64,000 nt of DNA, from assembly GCA_963762075.1 (NCBI GenBank), contig CAVXJC010000006.1, positions 1 through 64,000 on the forward strand, given 5' to 3'. The notes beneath the pieces were generated by a model. It searched no databases. It saw only the letters and a list, made by a program, of their open reading frames with translations, and was not told the DNA's origin. The DNA is from JAOUEA01 sp963762075. Lineage in GTDB: Bacteria > Actinomycetota > UBA4738 > HRBIN12. This document shows, piece by piece, positions 1 to 8,884 of the stretch. The translations under genes and the position numbers were made by a program. Position 1 is the stretch's first letter. Each line of letters begins with the position of its first letter.

Positions 1-10
1 GCGCCAGGTC

Positions 11-1698
11 ATGCAGGCCCGCCGTCCTCAGCTCGCCGAACTCGGCGTGTTCCTGCTGGTCGTGGCGTTGCCGCTGACGTTCACGCCGTTCTCCGCGAGC
101 CCGTTCGGGGACCCGAAGCTGGTCGTGCTCACGGCGGGCACGCTCGCCCTGTGGGCCTCGGGGCTCGCCCTGGATCGCGGGCTCGGGCTGGCAGCTGCGA
201 CGTGGGTGGTGGTGACGATCGTCGCCGCGCTCGCCGGGGTCGACCCCACGGTCGGCCTCACCGCCCGGACGGGGGGTTCCGGGGGCGGCGCGATCCTGAT
301 CGCATGCACCGGCACCCTCGCCGTGCTCGGCGCGGCACTCTCGACGGAGCTTCGCGAGCGAGCCCGGAGCTGGGTCGCGATATCCGGTGTGGTGGTGGCC
401 GCCCTCGGCCTCGCCGTGCGGGTGTACCCCGGCCTTTCGACGCTCATGCCGTCCGATATCGAGATGATCGGCGCAACGATCGGCAACCAGCTGTTCGCCG
501 CCGCCTTCGTCGCGGTGGCCCTCGCCGCAGCGATCGGCAGCGCGGCCCGTCCCCGCGCTGATCGAGACTCGGGCGATCGTCTCGGACCGAGAGAGATCGG
601 CCTCGTGGGGTTCCTCGCCCTGGGAGCAGCCACGTTCGGGGAACGCAGCTCGATCGTGCTGCCGGCCGTGACGACGGCGGCGGTGCTCTGGCGGGCCAAG
701 CTCGGCACGCGCTCGACGATCGTGATGGCGTGCGCGGTCATCGTGCCGGTGCTCGCATGGCAGCTTCTCGATGCAACCGCCTTCCCCGATACGACCGGCC
801 GCGGGGAGTCCGTCACCGGTATCGCCGCGCAGACGACGGACCTCGAGCGGACGACCGCCTGGCGCACGATGGCACAGGGTGCGCTCGACCGTCCGGTGCT
901 CGGCTGGGGGCCGGGGTCCGCCGGCACGGCGTACCTCGCCACCGCGACCAGCGCCGACATCGAGGCGACGGGGCGCGGCTGGACCGACGCGCACAACCTG
1001 TTCATCGAGACGTGGGTCACCTCCGGCGTACTCGGGCTCGCCTCCCTCCTCTGGCTCGTGGCGCTGCTTTCGATCGCTTCGTTCCGAAGTTCCCGTGATC
1101 GGGCGTGGTCGTTCGGTGCGGCCGCGGGCCTCGCCGCCTACTCCTTGGTCGAGCCGCTCGGCCTGGTGCTGACCCCTCTGCTCTTCCTGTTCGCGGGCAT
1201 CACGGCTGGACCTCCGACTGCGCACCGATATGGCGAGTCGGCGACCTACGATGACGGCCGGCCTTCGTCCGGCCCCGCGTGCTCTCGCTCGCGGTCACCG
1301 TCGCTCTGTCGGTCGCGACCCTCGTATCGATCCAGATGCTCGTCGCCGCCAGCCTGGAGCGATGGGGAAGGGTCTACGGCGAGACCTGGGCGCTCGAGGG
1401 CGCGCTGCGCATCCAGCCGTGGCGCCTCAGCTCCGCCGAGCTCCTGGCGCTCAGTTGGGCGCTCGACGGCCGGGCGGGCGACGAGGCGGCGGGTGAACGA
1501 GCACGCGACCTGATCTCCCAGGCGGTGGACGATCATCCGTGGGACAGCCAGGTGCGACTGCGGGCCGCCGATGTCGAGACGCTGCTCCGTGACGAGACGG
1601 CGGCACGGGCATGGATCGACGAGCACCTCGAGCGGTTCCCCGCCGACGCAGAGGGTGTCGCAGAGGCGGCGGGATCGGGGGCGAGAACCCGCTTGTAG
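11..1698 (+). CDS. O-antigen ligase/polymerase-like membrane protein (frameshifted)
   Basis: A polytopic membrane protein of the O-antigen ligase/Wzy-like type. The first ~395 residues are alternating hydrophobic segments with a large extracytoplasmic loop; residues ~310-330 carry a family-typical D-A-H-N-L-F-I-E motif. The main frame becomes proline/arginine/serine-rich nonsense from about 1206. Sensible sequence resumes in the next frame around 1206-1272 (LDLRLRTDMASRR) and then in the third frame from 1279, which gives a transmembrane segment and a TPR-like soluble tail ending at 1698. Two +1 insertions, near 1206 and 1272, would restore one ORF of ~560 residues. A fused C-terminal helical-repeat tail is known in some ligases of this family. 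It is not next to the main polysaccharide locus, so its substrate is unknown. The first codon at 11 is an ATG, but the window edge prevents checking for a further upstream start. Confidence 0.7.
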
Positions 1699-1845
1699 GT
1701 GCGTGAGTCGCCCCATGACGTGACCTATGCTCCAGCCGACGGACCGCGGCGGCCCCGGATCGCGAGAGACGTCATGGAAGAGCAGGTTGGCACGCCCCGG
1801 CGAACCGTGTTCAGCCGGCTGGAACACGATGAGGAAGAACCATTG

Positions 1846-3394
1846 ATGACGAGCAGCGAGCACCGCATCTCGGCGTCGCTGCGCAGGTCGATCGACGGAC
1901 AGCTCGAAGATGGCCTGCGGGCGCTCGAGGAGCAGGCGACCGATCTCATGCGCGAGATCGCCTCGGAGATCTGGCGGGCATCGGGAGGCGACACGCGACC
2001 CGAGCAAGAGCGCATCATCTCGCTCCTCTCTCGCGACCAGGCCATCAAGACCCTGATCTCGTCGAACGACGAGCGCTACCAGTCGCTCTCGCTGCGCTCG
2101 GCTCGCGTCGAGGACGCCATGAACGAGGTGGCCGAGAACGGGCGATCCTCGCGCCAGGCGGTCGAGTCGTCGCTGGTCGCGATCCGTGAGATCGCGGATT
2201 CCCCGACCTTGCACGGTGTCGAAGAGGTGCGGAGCCAGCTCGAACAGGTGGAGCACCACATCGCGTCCGCGCTGGCAACCATGCAAGAACGCGACCGCGC
2301 GATCGTCGAGACGGTGGCGCGCAAGGTCGAGGCGCACGGGCAGATGCTCACCGAGGAGACCGCCAAGGTCATCGGCGCGATCGACGCCTACGTGCAGACC
2401 GGCGCCGAGGCGATGGGCACCCTGAGCCAGCGCGTCGAGGAACACGCCGAAGCCTTCGCGGTGCACGACGGCACGATCAGCCAGACCGTTGCCGACAGGG
2501 TGGCGACCGAGCTCGCGCCCGTGGCCCAGCAGCTCGACATGTTGTCCGAGCAGGCCGGCATCCACGCCCGCGATCGGGAGCAGGTGCGCGCCGCGATCGA
2601 GCGGCTGATCGAGGCCCGCGTCATGGGGATCGCGCAGCTCGTGCGCGCCGACTCAGAGGCCCTGCGCCAGCTGATCGAGACCGAAGTCGCGGCGTTGCGC
2701 CAGCACGTGTGAGACCGACGCCGGATCGCTCCGAGCGCTCATCGAGGAGCGCACCGAGGTGCAGGTCGACTCGATACGAGAGACGGTCGACTGGCGCATG
2801 GCGGCGTTCGCCGAGCGAGTCGACGAGAAGCTCGGGTCGGTTGCCACCGACGTCGCCGCGAAGGTGAGCGAGGCCGTGGCGGGGGCTGTGGGCGAGACGG
2901 TCGAGCGCATCGACGCAGGCGTCGGCACGATCGCCGGCGTTGACTCGCTCGTGGCCGAGGGCCAGGCCGTGGCCGAGGAGCGCCTGCGTGCGCACATCGA
3001 CGATCGCATGACGGCGGTCGCCCGCTTGATCCGATCGGACAACCAGGCGCTCGCCTCGGCCATGCGTGAACGTGAGCCCGTCACGCCGAGCGAGCCGCTC
3101 GACGCCGAGCTCGTTCGCCAGACCCTGCGTGCGATCAAGGAGCTGCAGGCGGGTCTCGCCAACGACGTGCAGAGCACCGTCGACACGAAGCTCCGCACGA
3201 TCAGCGATCAGCTGCATCAGGAGACGCAGTCGACCACCGAGTCGATGGTCAAGGTCGCCGAGGTGCTGGGCGAGAAGATCGATCGGCTGTCGGTTCGCGT
3301 CGACGAGGGCGTGGGCAACGACATGCAGGTCGTGATCGACCGGATGACCGACGCGATCCAGGCGATGTCGTCGTCGACACGCCGCTCCGCATAG
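1846..3394 (+). CDS. Long coiled-coil protein (frameshifted near 2708)
   Basis: Function not recognised. The protein is almost wholly alpha-helical, with Glu/Arg/Ala/Gln-rich heptads and repeated blocks such as R-A-D-S-E-A-L-R-Q-L-I-E and R-S-D-N-Q-A-L-A. It has no membrane segment or signal peptide, so a cytoplasmic scaffold or polar-organiser role is possible. The first frame stops at 2710-2712 (GTG TGA). The next frame immediately reads E-T-D-A-G-S-L-R-A-L-I-E-E-R and continues the same repeat pattern to 3394, so this is one gene of ~516 residues split by a +1 insertion at about 2705-2711. I chose ATG 1846, preceded by GAGGAAG; ATG 1774 in the same frame is an alternative. It converges on hadB. 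Confidence 0.7.
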
Positions 3395-3413
3395 TCGGGC
3401 GCGGCTCGCAGAG

Positions 3414-3836
3414 CTACGACAAGCGCACCGTCGCCTCGCCGCGCTTGATCGGCCACTCCAGCACGTCGTCACGCTCGCTCGTCACCCAGAGCTCCAGGGT
3501 GGCGGTCCGCATCGCTGCGTCGAGCGCGCGAACGCGTCCCCCGGCCACGATCTCCTGGCCCATCGAGACGGTCGCGCGGAACTGAGCCGAGATCGCCGTG
3601 ATCGTCGACGGGTCACCCGCCCACGTCACCACACAGGCGGCAAGGTGACCCATGGTGAACATGCCGTGCGCGATCACCCCGTCGAAGCCACGAGCGCGAG
3701 CGACCACGTCGTCTTGGTGCAGAGGATTGTCATCACCGCCGATGTCGGCGTACGCCTTCACGTCGTCGCGCGTCACGATCCGTCGCAGCTCGGGAAGCTC
3801 GTCGCCCACCGACACCAGGTCGTAGCGCCTCGTCAC
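3414..3836 (-). CDS. hadB: MaoC-like (3R)-hydroxyacyl-ACP dehydratase, HadB type
   Basis: A 140-residue single hot-dog protein. The hydratase motif is visible at residues ~34-58: Asp at D-I-G-G-D-D-N-P-L-H with the catalytic Asp and His, followed by G-F-D-G-V-I-A-H-G-M-F. This is the catalytic-subunit pattern of the HadA/HadB heterodimer, which dehydrates 3-hydroxyacyl-ACP in type II fatty acid elongation. Its start overlaps the end of the upstream hadA-like gene by 4 bases (3833-3836), indicating translational coupling. In actinobacteria such as Mycobacterium the order rpmG-hadA-hadB is conserved. Here it is kept except for a divergent regulator inserted between rpmG and hadA. Whether it serves ordinary fatty acids or a special acyl chain cannot be told from sequence. 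Confidence 0.85.
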   Translation of the reverse strand: MTRRYDLVSVGDELPELRRIVTRDDVKAYADIGGDDNPLHQDDVVARARGFDGVIAHGMFTMGHLAACVVTWAGDPSTITAISAQFRATVSMGQEIVAGGRVRALDAAMRTATLELWVTSERDDVLEWPIKRGEATVRLS

Positions 3837-4228
3837 CGGGTGCTCCGCTCGATCATCGTGGACCGGGTTCGAGCGACGGGCTCGCCCTCGTCGTCGAACA
3901 GATCCATCGCGATCACGAGGAAGGCGGTGCCGCTTCGCACCTTGATCGAATCGAGGCGCGCTCGCACCGTCAACGTCTCGCCCTCCCGGGCGGGTCGCAT
4001 CAGCTCGTATTCCTGCGCGCCATGCAGGACCCGCGGGAAGTCGAGTCCCAGCTCGGGGTCGGCGATCACCGTGGGCATCACCTCGAACTCGGCCACGGCC
4101 AGGAACGTCGGCGGCATGCCGGCGGTCTGCCCGAAGATCTCCCGGAAGGCGGCCACCCGCTCCGGCTCGACCAAGAAGGCCGCGGCAGGGTACGTCTTGC
4201 CTTCCGCCTCTGGGTTCACGGCGCGCAC
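3833..4228 (-). CDS. hadA: MaoC-like dehydratase, HadA-type partner subunit
   Basis: A 131-residue N-terminal MaoC/FAS1-dehydratase-like hot-dog protein (N-P-E-A-E-G-K start region, F-L-V-E-P-E-R-V-A-A-F, then P-P-T-F-L-A-V). It lacks the D-x4-H catalytic pair seen in its neighbour, as expected for the substrate-binding HadA subunit. The open frame extends to 4357, but homology-like sequence begins only at the GTG codons 4228 or 4219; the extension would run into the divergent regulator at 4326, so 4228 is preferred. It forms a two-gene operon with hadB. The ~97 bp between this start and the regulator start must hold both divergent promoters. Confidence 0.8.
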   Translation of the reverse strand: MRAVNPEAEGKTYPAAAFLVEPERVAAFREIFGQTAGMPPTFLAVAEFEVMPTVIADPELGLDFPRVLHGAQEYELMRPAREGETLTVRARLDSIKVRSGTAFLVIAMDLFDDEGEPVARTRSTMIERSTR

Positions 4229-4325
4229 CGTACCGGCGCCGCCGGCCGTCGGCAATCCTCGAGCCCTGCGCGCAACTTCACCCAGGTGCGTGAAACGATT
4301 CACCACACGCCCTACGATGCGTGGC

Positions 4326-5069
4326 GTGCCTGCCCAGGGAACCGATGAGCCGATCACCGTCGTGATCGCCGACGACCACCGCTCCTTCGGGGAAGCGCTC
4401 GAGGTGGCGCTCGATCAGGAACAGGACCTTCGTGTGATCGAGGTCGTCACCGACGGCCAAGCTGCGATCGACTCGGCATCGAAGGAGCACCCCGACGTCG
4501 TGCTCATGGACCTGCAGATGCCGGGCGTCGACGGCATCGAAGCGACCAGGCGCATCCATGACGAGACAGCGGGCACCGTCGTGATCGTTCTCTCGGGCCA
4601 GGAGGACGAGATCTCGCTCGCGCGCGCGATCCAGGCGGGGGCGCGGGGCTACCTGGCGAAGACCGAGGCTGTCGGCGGACTGGCCGATGCGATCCGTCGC
4701 GCGTACCGCGGTGAGCCGCTGCACACCAGCGCGGAGGTCGAGGTGTCACTGCGCCGGTTGCGCAGGCGCCGCGCCAACGACGGCAACCTCGCGCAGCGCA
4801 TCGAGCGGCTCACGCCGCGTGAGCTCGAGATCCTGCAGCGCATGGCCGATGGCAACACGCCCGAGACGATCGCCAGCGAGCTCGGCATGAGCAAGCACAC
4901 GCTGCGTACGCACACACAGAACGTGCTCACGAAGCTCGGGCTGCACTCGAAGCTCGACGCCATCGTCGCGGCGATCCGCTACGGCAAGGTGCGCACGGTC
5001 AACGTCACAGCCGAGGAGGCCTTCGAGGTGGAACTCGGGGGAAGTGAGGCTTCACCGGACGAGGGCTGA
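4326..5069 (+). CDS. NarL/FixJ-family response regulator
   Basis: A 247-residue two-domain regulator. The receiver (residues ~10-125) has the acidic pair in V-I-A-D-D-H, the phospho-acceptor Asp in V-V-L-M-D-L-Q-M-P, the switch Ser in V-L-S-G-Q and the conserved Lys in Y-L-A-K-T. A GerE/LuxR helix-turn-helix follows (L-T-P-R-E-L-E-I-L-Q-R-M-A-D-G to K-L-G-L-H-S-K). No cognate histidine kinase lies next to it, so it is an orphan here. GTG 4326 is chosen because the longer open frame upstream lies antisense to hadA. The gene separates rpmG from hadA and so interrupts a usually compact arrangement. Its stop codon lies in the loop of a convergent terminator hairpin. Compare the second LuxR-type regulator at 40032-40760, which shares the H-S-K-L-(D/E)-A C-terminal pattern but has lost its Asp. 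Confidence 0.88.
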   Translation: MPAQGTDEPITVVIADDHRSFGEALEVALDQEQDLRVIEVVTDGQAAIDSASKEHPDVVLMDLQMPGVDGIEATRRIHDETAGTVVIVLSGQEDEISLARAIQAGARGYLAKTEAVGGLADAIRRAYRGEPLHTSAEVEVSLRRLRRRRANDGNLAQRIERLTPRELEILQRMADGNTPETIASELGMSKHTLRTHTQNVLTKLGLHSKLDAIVAAIRYGKVRTVNVTAEEAFEVELGGSEASPDEG

Positions 5070-5075
5070 CCCTCG
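5060..5075. terminator. Bidirectional hairpin between regulator and rpmG
   Basis: A perfect 6-bp stem CGAGGG/CCCTCG with loop CTGA. It sits exactly where the + strand regulator (stop 5067-5069) and the - strand rpmG (stop 5078-5080) converge. There is no U-tract, as is common for actinobacterial intrinsic terminators. Confidence 0.5.
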
Positions 5076-5077
5076 AG

Positions 5078-5242
5078 TCAGCGGGTCTCGCGGTGCACGG
5101 TGTGCGACCGGCACCAGCGGCAGTACTTCTTCAGCTCGATGCGGTCGCGGTCGTTCACCTTGTTCTTGACCGTGTTGTAGTTGCGCCGCTTGCAGTCGGT
5201 GCATGCGAGCGTGATCTTCGGGCGGTTGTCGGCCTTCGCCAT
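5078..5242 (-). CDS. rpmG: 50S ribosomal protein L33
   Basis: A 54-residue basic protein. It starts M-A-K-A-D-N-R-P-K-I-T-L-A-C and carries two zinc-ribbon Cys pairs, C-T-D-C at 14-17 and C-R-W-C at 41-44, so it is the zinc-binding (C+) form of bL33. The internal N-Y-N-T-V-K-N-K motif is typical of the family. It lies 55 bases downstream of tuf on the same strand and is likely co-transcribed with tRNA-Met and tuf. The start ATG at 5242 is preceded by GGACCCCCG, a weak ribosome-binding site. Confidence 0.95.
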   Translation of the reverse strand: MAKADNRPKITLACTDCKRRNYNTVKNKVNDRDRIELKKYCRWCRSHTVHRETR

Positions 5243-5297
5243 CGGGGGTCCTTATCTAGTCGGTCGAGACTGCTCATCCGTCTGACTCGCCGCGAGA

Positions 5298-6482
<1,185 letters not shown>

Positions 6483-6543
6483 CTCGATTCCTTCCGTCCC
6501 GTGGACCGTGATGCGTTGCCCGATGATGGCGATCTACCGGGGA

Positions 6544-6618
6544 TGGTAGCGGCGGGTGGACTCGAACCACCGACACAGCGATTATGAGCCGCTTGCTCTA
6601 CCTCTGAGCTACGCCGCC
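6544..6618 (-). tRNA. tRNA-Met (anticodon CAU)
   Basis: A 75-nt cloverleaf with encoded CCA. The acceptor stem GGCGGCG pairs with CGCCGCT (one G-U pair), the D stem is GCTC/GAGC, the anticodon loop is CTCATAA with anticodon CAU, and the T arm is GGTGG-TTCGAGT-CCACC. The acceptor start G1-U72 and the D-arm sequence fit an elongator tRNA-Met better than an initiator, which usually starts C/A unpaired. A tRNA-Ile2 (CAU read after lysidine modification) cannot be fully excluded. It lies just upstream of tuf. Confidence 0.9.
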
Positions 6619-6677
6619 CTGCGCGTGCGGGTCGTCAGTTTACCTGCGCCCGTGGGGCTCGGCACGACTTCCACTCG

Positions 6678-7121
6678 TCAGCGGCGGAGCGTGAGCGCCG
6701 CGCCCGCGGTGAGCAGCACGAGCCCCGCGATCCTCGAGGCGGTCACCGGGATGCGCTCGGTGCCGAGCAGCCCGAACGCGTCGATCGCGGCGCCCGCGAT
6801 GAGCTGGCCGGCGATGATGAGCGCCACGGTCGCGAACGTGCCGATGCGTTGCGGGGCGTACGCGACGGAGAGCACGATGAACGCGCCGAACACCCCGGAG
6901 ATCCAGAGCCACGGCGGCTGTCGCACGGCGTGCACGATGCCCGGGGCATCGCCCACCGCGAGCGCGAGTCCGACGAGGATCACGGCGGACACCAGCGCCC
7001 CGAACGCTGCCGCCTGCAGGCTCCCGATGCGCACGCCCATGGCGCCAGAGACCGACGCCTGCGCGGCGCCGGCGAGGCCGGCGACGAACGCCATCGTGAT
7101 CGCGATGCGGGTACCGGACAT
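6678..7121 (-). CDS. DMT-superfamily small membrane transporter (YdcZ/DUF606 type)
   Basis: A 147-residue hydrophobic protein with about five transmembrane segments across its whole length. The first begins A-I-T-M-A-F-V-A-G-L-A-G, and a P-P-W-L-W-I-S-G loop sits near the middle. The length and topology fit the DUF606/YdcZ branch of the drug/metabolite transporter superfamily, whose members often pair as two half-size proteins; no partner is adjacent. ATG 7121 is chosen over a longer frame because it starts directly at the first membrane helix and is preceded by GAGGGATCGC. The substrate is unknown. Confidence 0.75.
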   Translation of the reverse strand: MSGTRIAITMAFVAGLAGAAQASVSGAMGVRIGSLQAAAFGALVSAVILVGLALAVGDAPGIVHAVRQPPWLWISGVFGAFIVLSVAYAPQRIGTFATVALIIAGQLIAGAAIDAFGLLGTERIPVTASRIAGLVLLTAGAALTLRR

Positions 7122-7270
7122 GCGATCCCTCCGAGGGGTCGAGCTGTCGGTGTCCGTGAGCATGCGCCGAGCGCGAGGACTCCGTCGAGCAGGATAGATG
7201 TGGCCGGGCGCCCACGTCGACGGCGGCGCCACGGTATCCCTGGACGTGCGACCCGTGCCACACTCCGACC

Positions 7271-8857
7271 GTGCCGAAGGCGCGAGAGACAGGGCTGCGA
7301 GCGGTGCTGTTCACCGACGTCGTGGGTTCGACGGAGCTCGCTCGGGAGATGGGCGACGTGCGGTGGAGCCGACTCCTCGCTGCGCAGCGACGGGTGATCC
7401 GCGCGCTACTCCGATCGCATGGCGGGCGCGAGGTCGACACCGCCGGCGATGGCTTCTTCGCGGTCTTCGATCGGCCGGCCGACGCGGTGCGGTGCGCGTT
7501 CGCCGCCTGCCGCGACGTCCAAGAGCTCGGCCTCGACATCCGCGGTGGCATCCACTTCGGCGAGGTCGAGCTCGCGGGCAAGGAGGCCCACGGCATTGTC
7601 GTCCACACCGGCGCTCGCGTGATGGGCCACGCAGGGGCCTCGGAGGTCCTGGTGACGGCCACGGTGAGAGATCTGGTGGCCGGTTCGACGTTCGACCTGC
7701 AGGAGCGGGGCACCGTCGATCTCAAGGGGGTGCCCGGGACCTGGACCCTCTACGACGTGATGTCGGTCGACGAGCAACTTCGGCCTTCGCCGATCGAGGG
7801 CGCGAGCGTCGCGAGCGAACGTCGCGATCGTGTGGCCGCCGCGCCCGCCACGGGTGGTCGAGGCAGGCGCTGGATCCTTCCGGTTGCGGCCGGCGCGATC
7901 GTCCTCATCGCGGTCGCCGCCTACCTCTTCACGCGGGCGGACCCGACGTACGTTCCGACCGCTGGCACGGTCGCCGCGATCACCCCCGACGGCGCGTTCG
8001 CCGAGCCGGTCGTGCTCGCGTCGGAGCCGACGGCGATCGCCTGGGGAGAGGGCCGGATCTGGGTCACCGACCGGCAGGGCCAGATCCACTGGCTGGACCC
8101 TGAGACAGGTGAGACGGGCTCGCGCGGCGCCGCGGGGGCCGCCACCGGTATCGCGGTCGGCGACCGGGCCGTCTGGGTCACGAACGGTTTCGGCGTCGGC
8201 GACGGCCCAGAAGGCGGTGTCAGTCGGATCGACCCGGTCGACGAGACCATCACGCCGGCGTTCGAGACCCCGATCGGCTCCGAAGCGATCGCGTGGGGCG
8301 CCGAGCGGGTCTGGGTCACCGATACCGCAACGGGCGAGCTCCGGATCTACGATCCAGCCACACGGTCCATCGAGTCGGTCGCCCTCCCGCCCGTGTCGGC
8401 GACCGAGCCCGCCCGCCCGGAGCACCTCGTGGTCACATCATCCGACGATGCCGCCGTGTGGGTGGGCGACGCCACGGCCGGCCGGGTCTTCCGGGCACCC
8501 GCGACGGCGCCGGAGGAGATCGCGACCTTTACCGTCCCCGCACCCGTCACCGGTATCGCGGCGGGCCACGGCGGCGTGTGGGTCACCTCGGGCGACGAGG
8601 ACACCGTGACGCTCCTCGACGCTCGCACGGGCTCCGTCCTCACTTCGCTCGACGTGGCCAAGAGTGGCTGCGACCAGCCCGACGCCGTCGCGGCCGGCAA
8701 CGATGCCGTGTGGGTCGCCTGCCGTACGTCCGGAACGCTCGTGCGGATCGATCCCGGCTCGCGCACCGTCACCGCCACGCTCAGCGTCGACGGTACGCCG
8801 GTGGCGGTCACCACCGACGACAGCGGCATCGTGTGGCTCGCGGTCGGCGCCGCGTAG
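7271..8857 (+). CDS. Class III nucleotide cyclase domain fused to a transmembrane beta-propeller
   Basis: A 528-residue protein. Residues ~10-165 form a class III adenylate/guanylate cyclase domain: metal Asp in L-F-T-D-V-V-G-S-T, second metal Asp in D-T-A-G-D-G-F, and a catalytic-loop Arg in V-H-T-G-A-R-V. Around residues 200-220 one transmembrane helix (W-I-L-P-V-A-A-G-A-I-V-L-I) leads to an extracytoplasmic domain of about seven repeats of the form A-I-A-x-G-x-x-x-V-W-V-T, a YncE/NHL-like propeller. The cyclase is therefore inside and the propeller outside, the reverse of the usual N-terminal sensor order. It starts with GTG at 7271. The gene is single and converges on the solute-binding protein at a hairpin. 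The propeller may sense a cell-wall or extracellular ligand; this is inference. Confidence 0.8.
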   Translation: MPKARETGLRAVLFTDVVGSTELAREMGDVRWSRLLAAQRRVIRALLRSHGGREVDTAGDGFFAVFDRPADAVRCAFAACRDVQELGLDIRGGIHFGEVELAGKEAHGIVVHTGARVMGHAGASEVLVTATVRDLVAGSTFDLQERGTVDLKGVPGTWTLYDVMSVDEQLRPSPIEGASVASERRDRVAAAPATGGRGRRWILPVAAGAIVLIAVAAYLFTRADPTYVPTAGTVAAITPDGAFAEPVVLASEPTAIAWGEGRIWVTDRQGQIHWLDPETGETGSRGAAGAATGIAVGDRAVWVTNGFGVGDGPEGGVSRIDPVDETITPAFETPIGSEAIAWGAERVWVTDTATGELRIYDPATRSIESVALPPVSATEPARPEHLVVTSSDDAAVWVGDATAGRVFRAPATAPEEIATFTVPAPVTGIAAGHGGVWVTSGDEDTVTLLDARTGSVLTSLDVAKSGCDQPDAVAAGNDAVWVACRTSGTLVRIDPGSRTVTATLSVDGTPVAVTTDDSGIVWLAVGAA

Positions 8858-8873
8858 CGACTCCCAGCTACGC
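8852..8873. terminator. Convergent terminator hairpin
   Basis: Perfect 7-bp stem GCGTAGC/GCTACGC around an 8-nt loop. It overlaps the stop codon of the cyclase gene and lies before the end of the solute-binding protein gene on the opposite strand, so it can serve both. Confidence 0.5.
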
Positions 8874-8884
8874 CGACGCGAGTG

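Noticed and set aside
2700..2760. Programmed frameshift in the coiled-coil gene
   Set aside because: No slippery heptamer or downstream structure is visible, and many other genes show the same +1 pattern, so a sequence error is simpler.
3645..4325. Long upstream extension of the response regulator
   Set aside because: The extension is antisense to hadA/hadB; the receiver domain starts right after GTG 4326.
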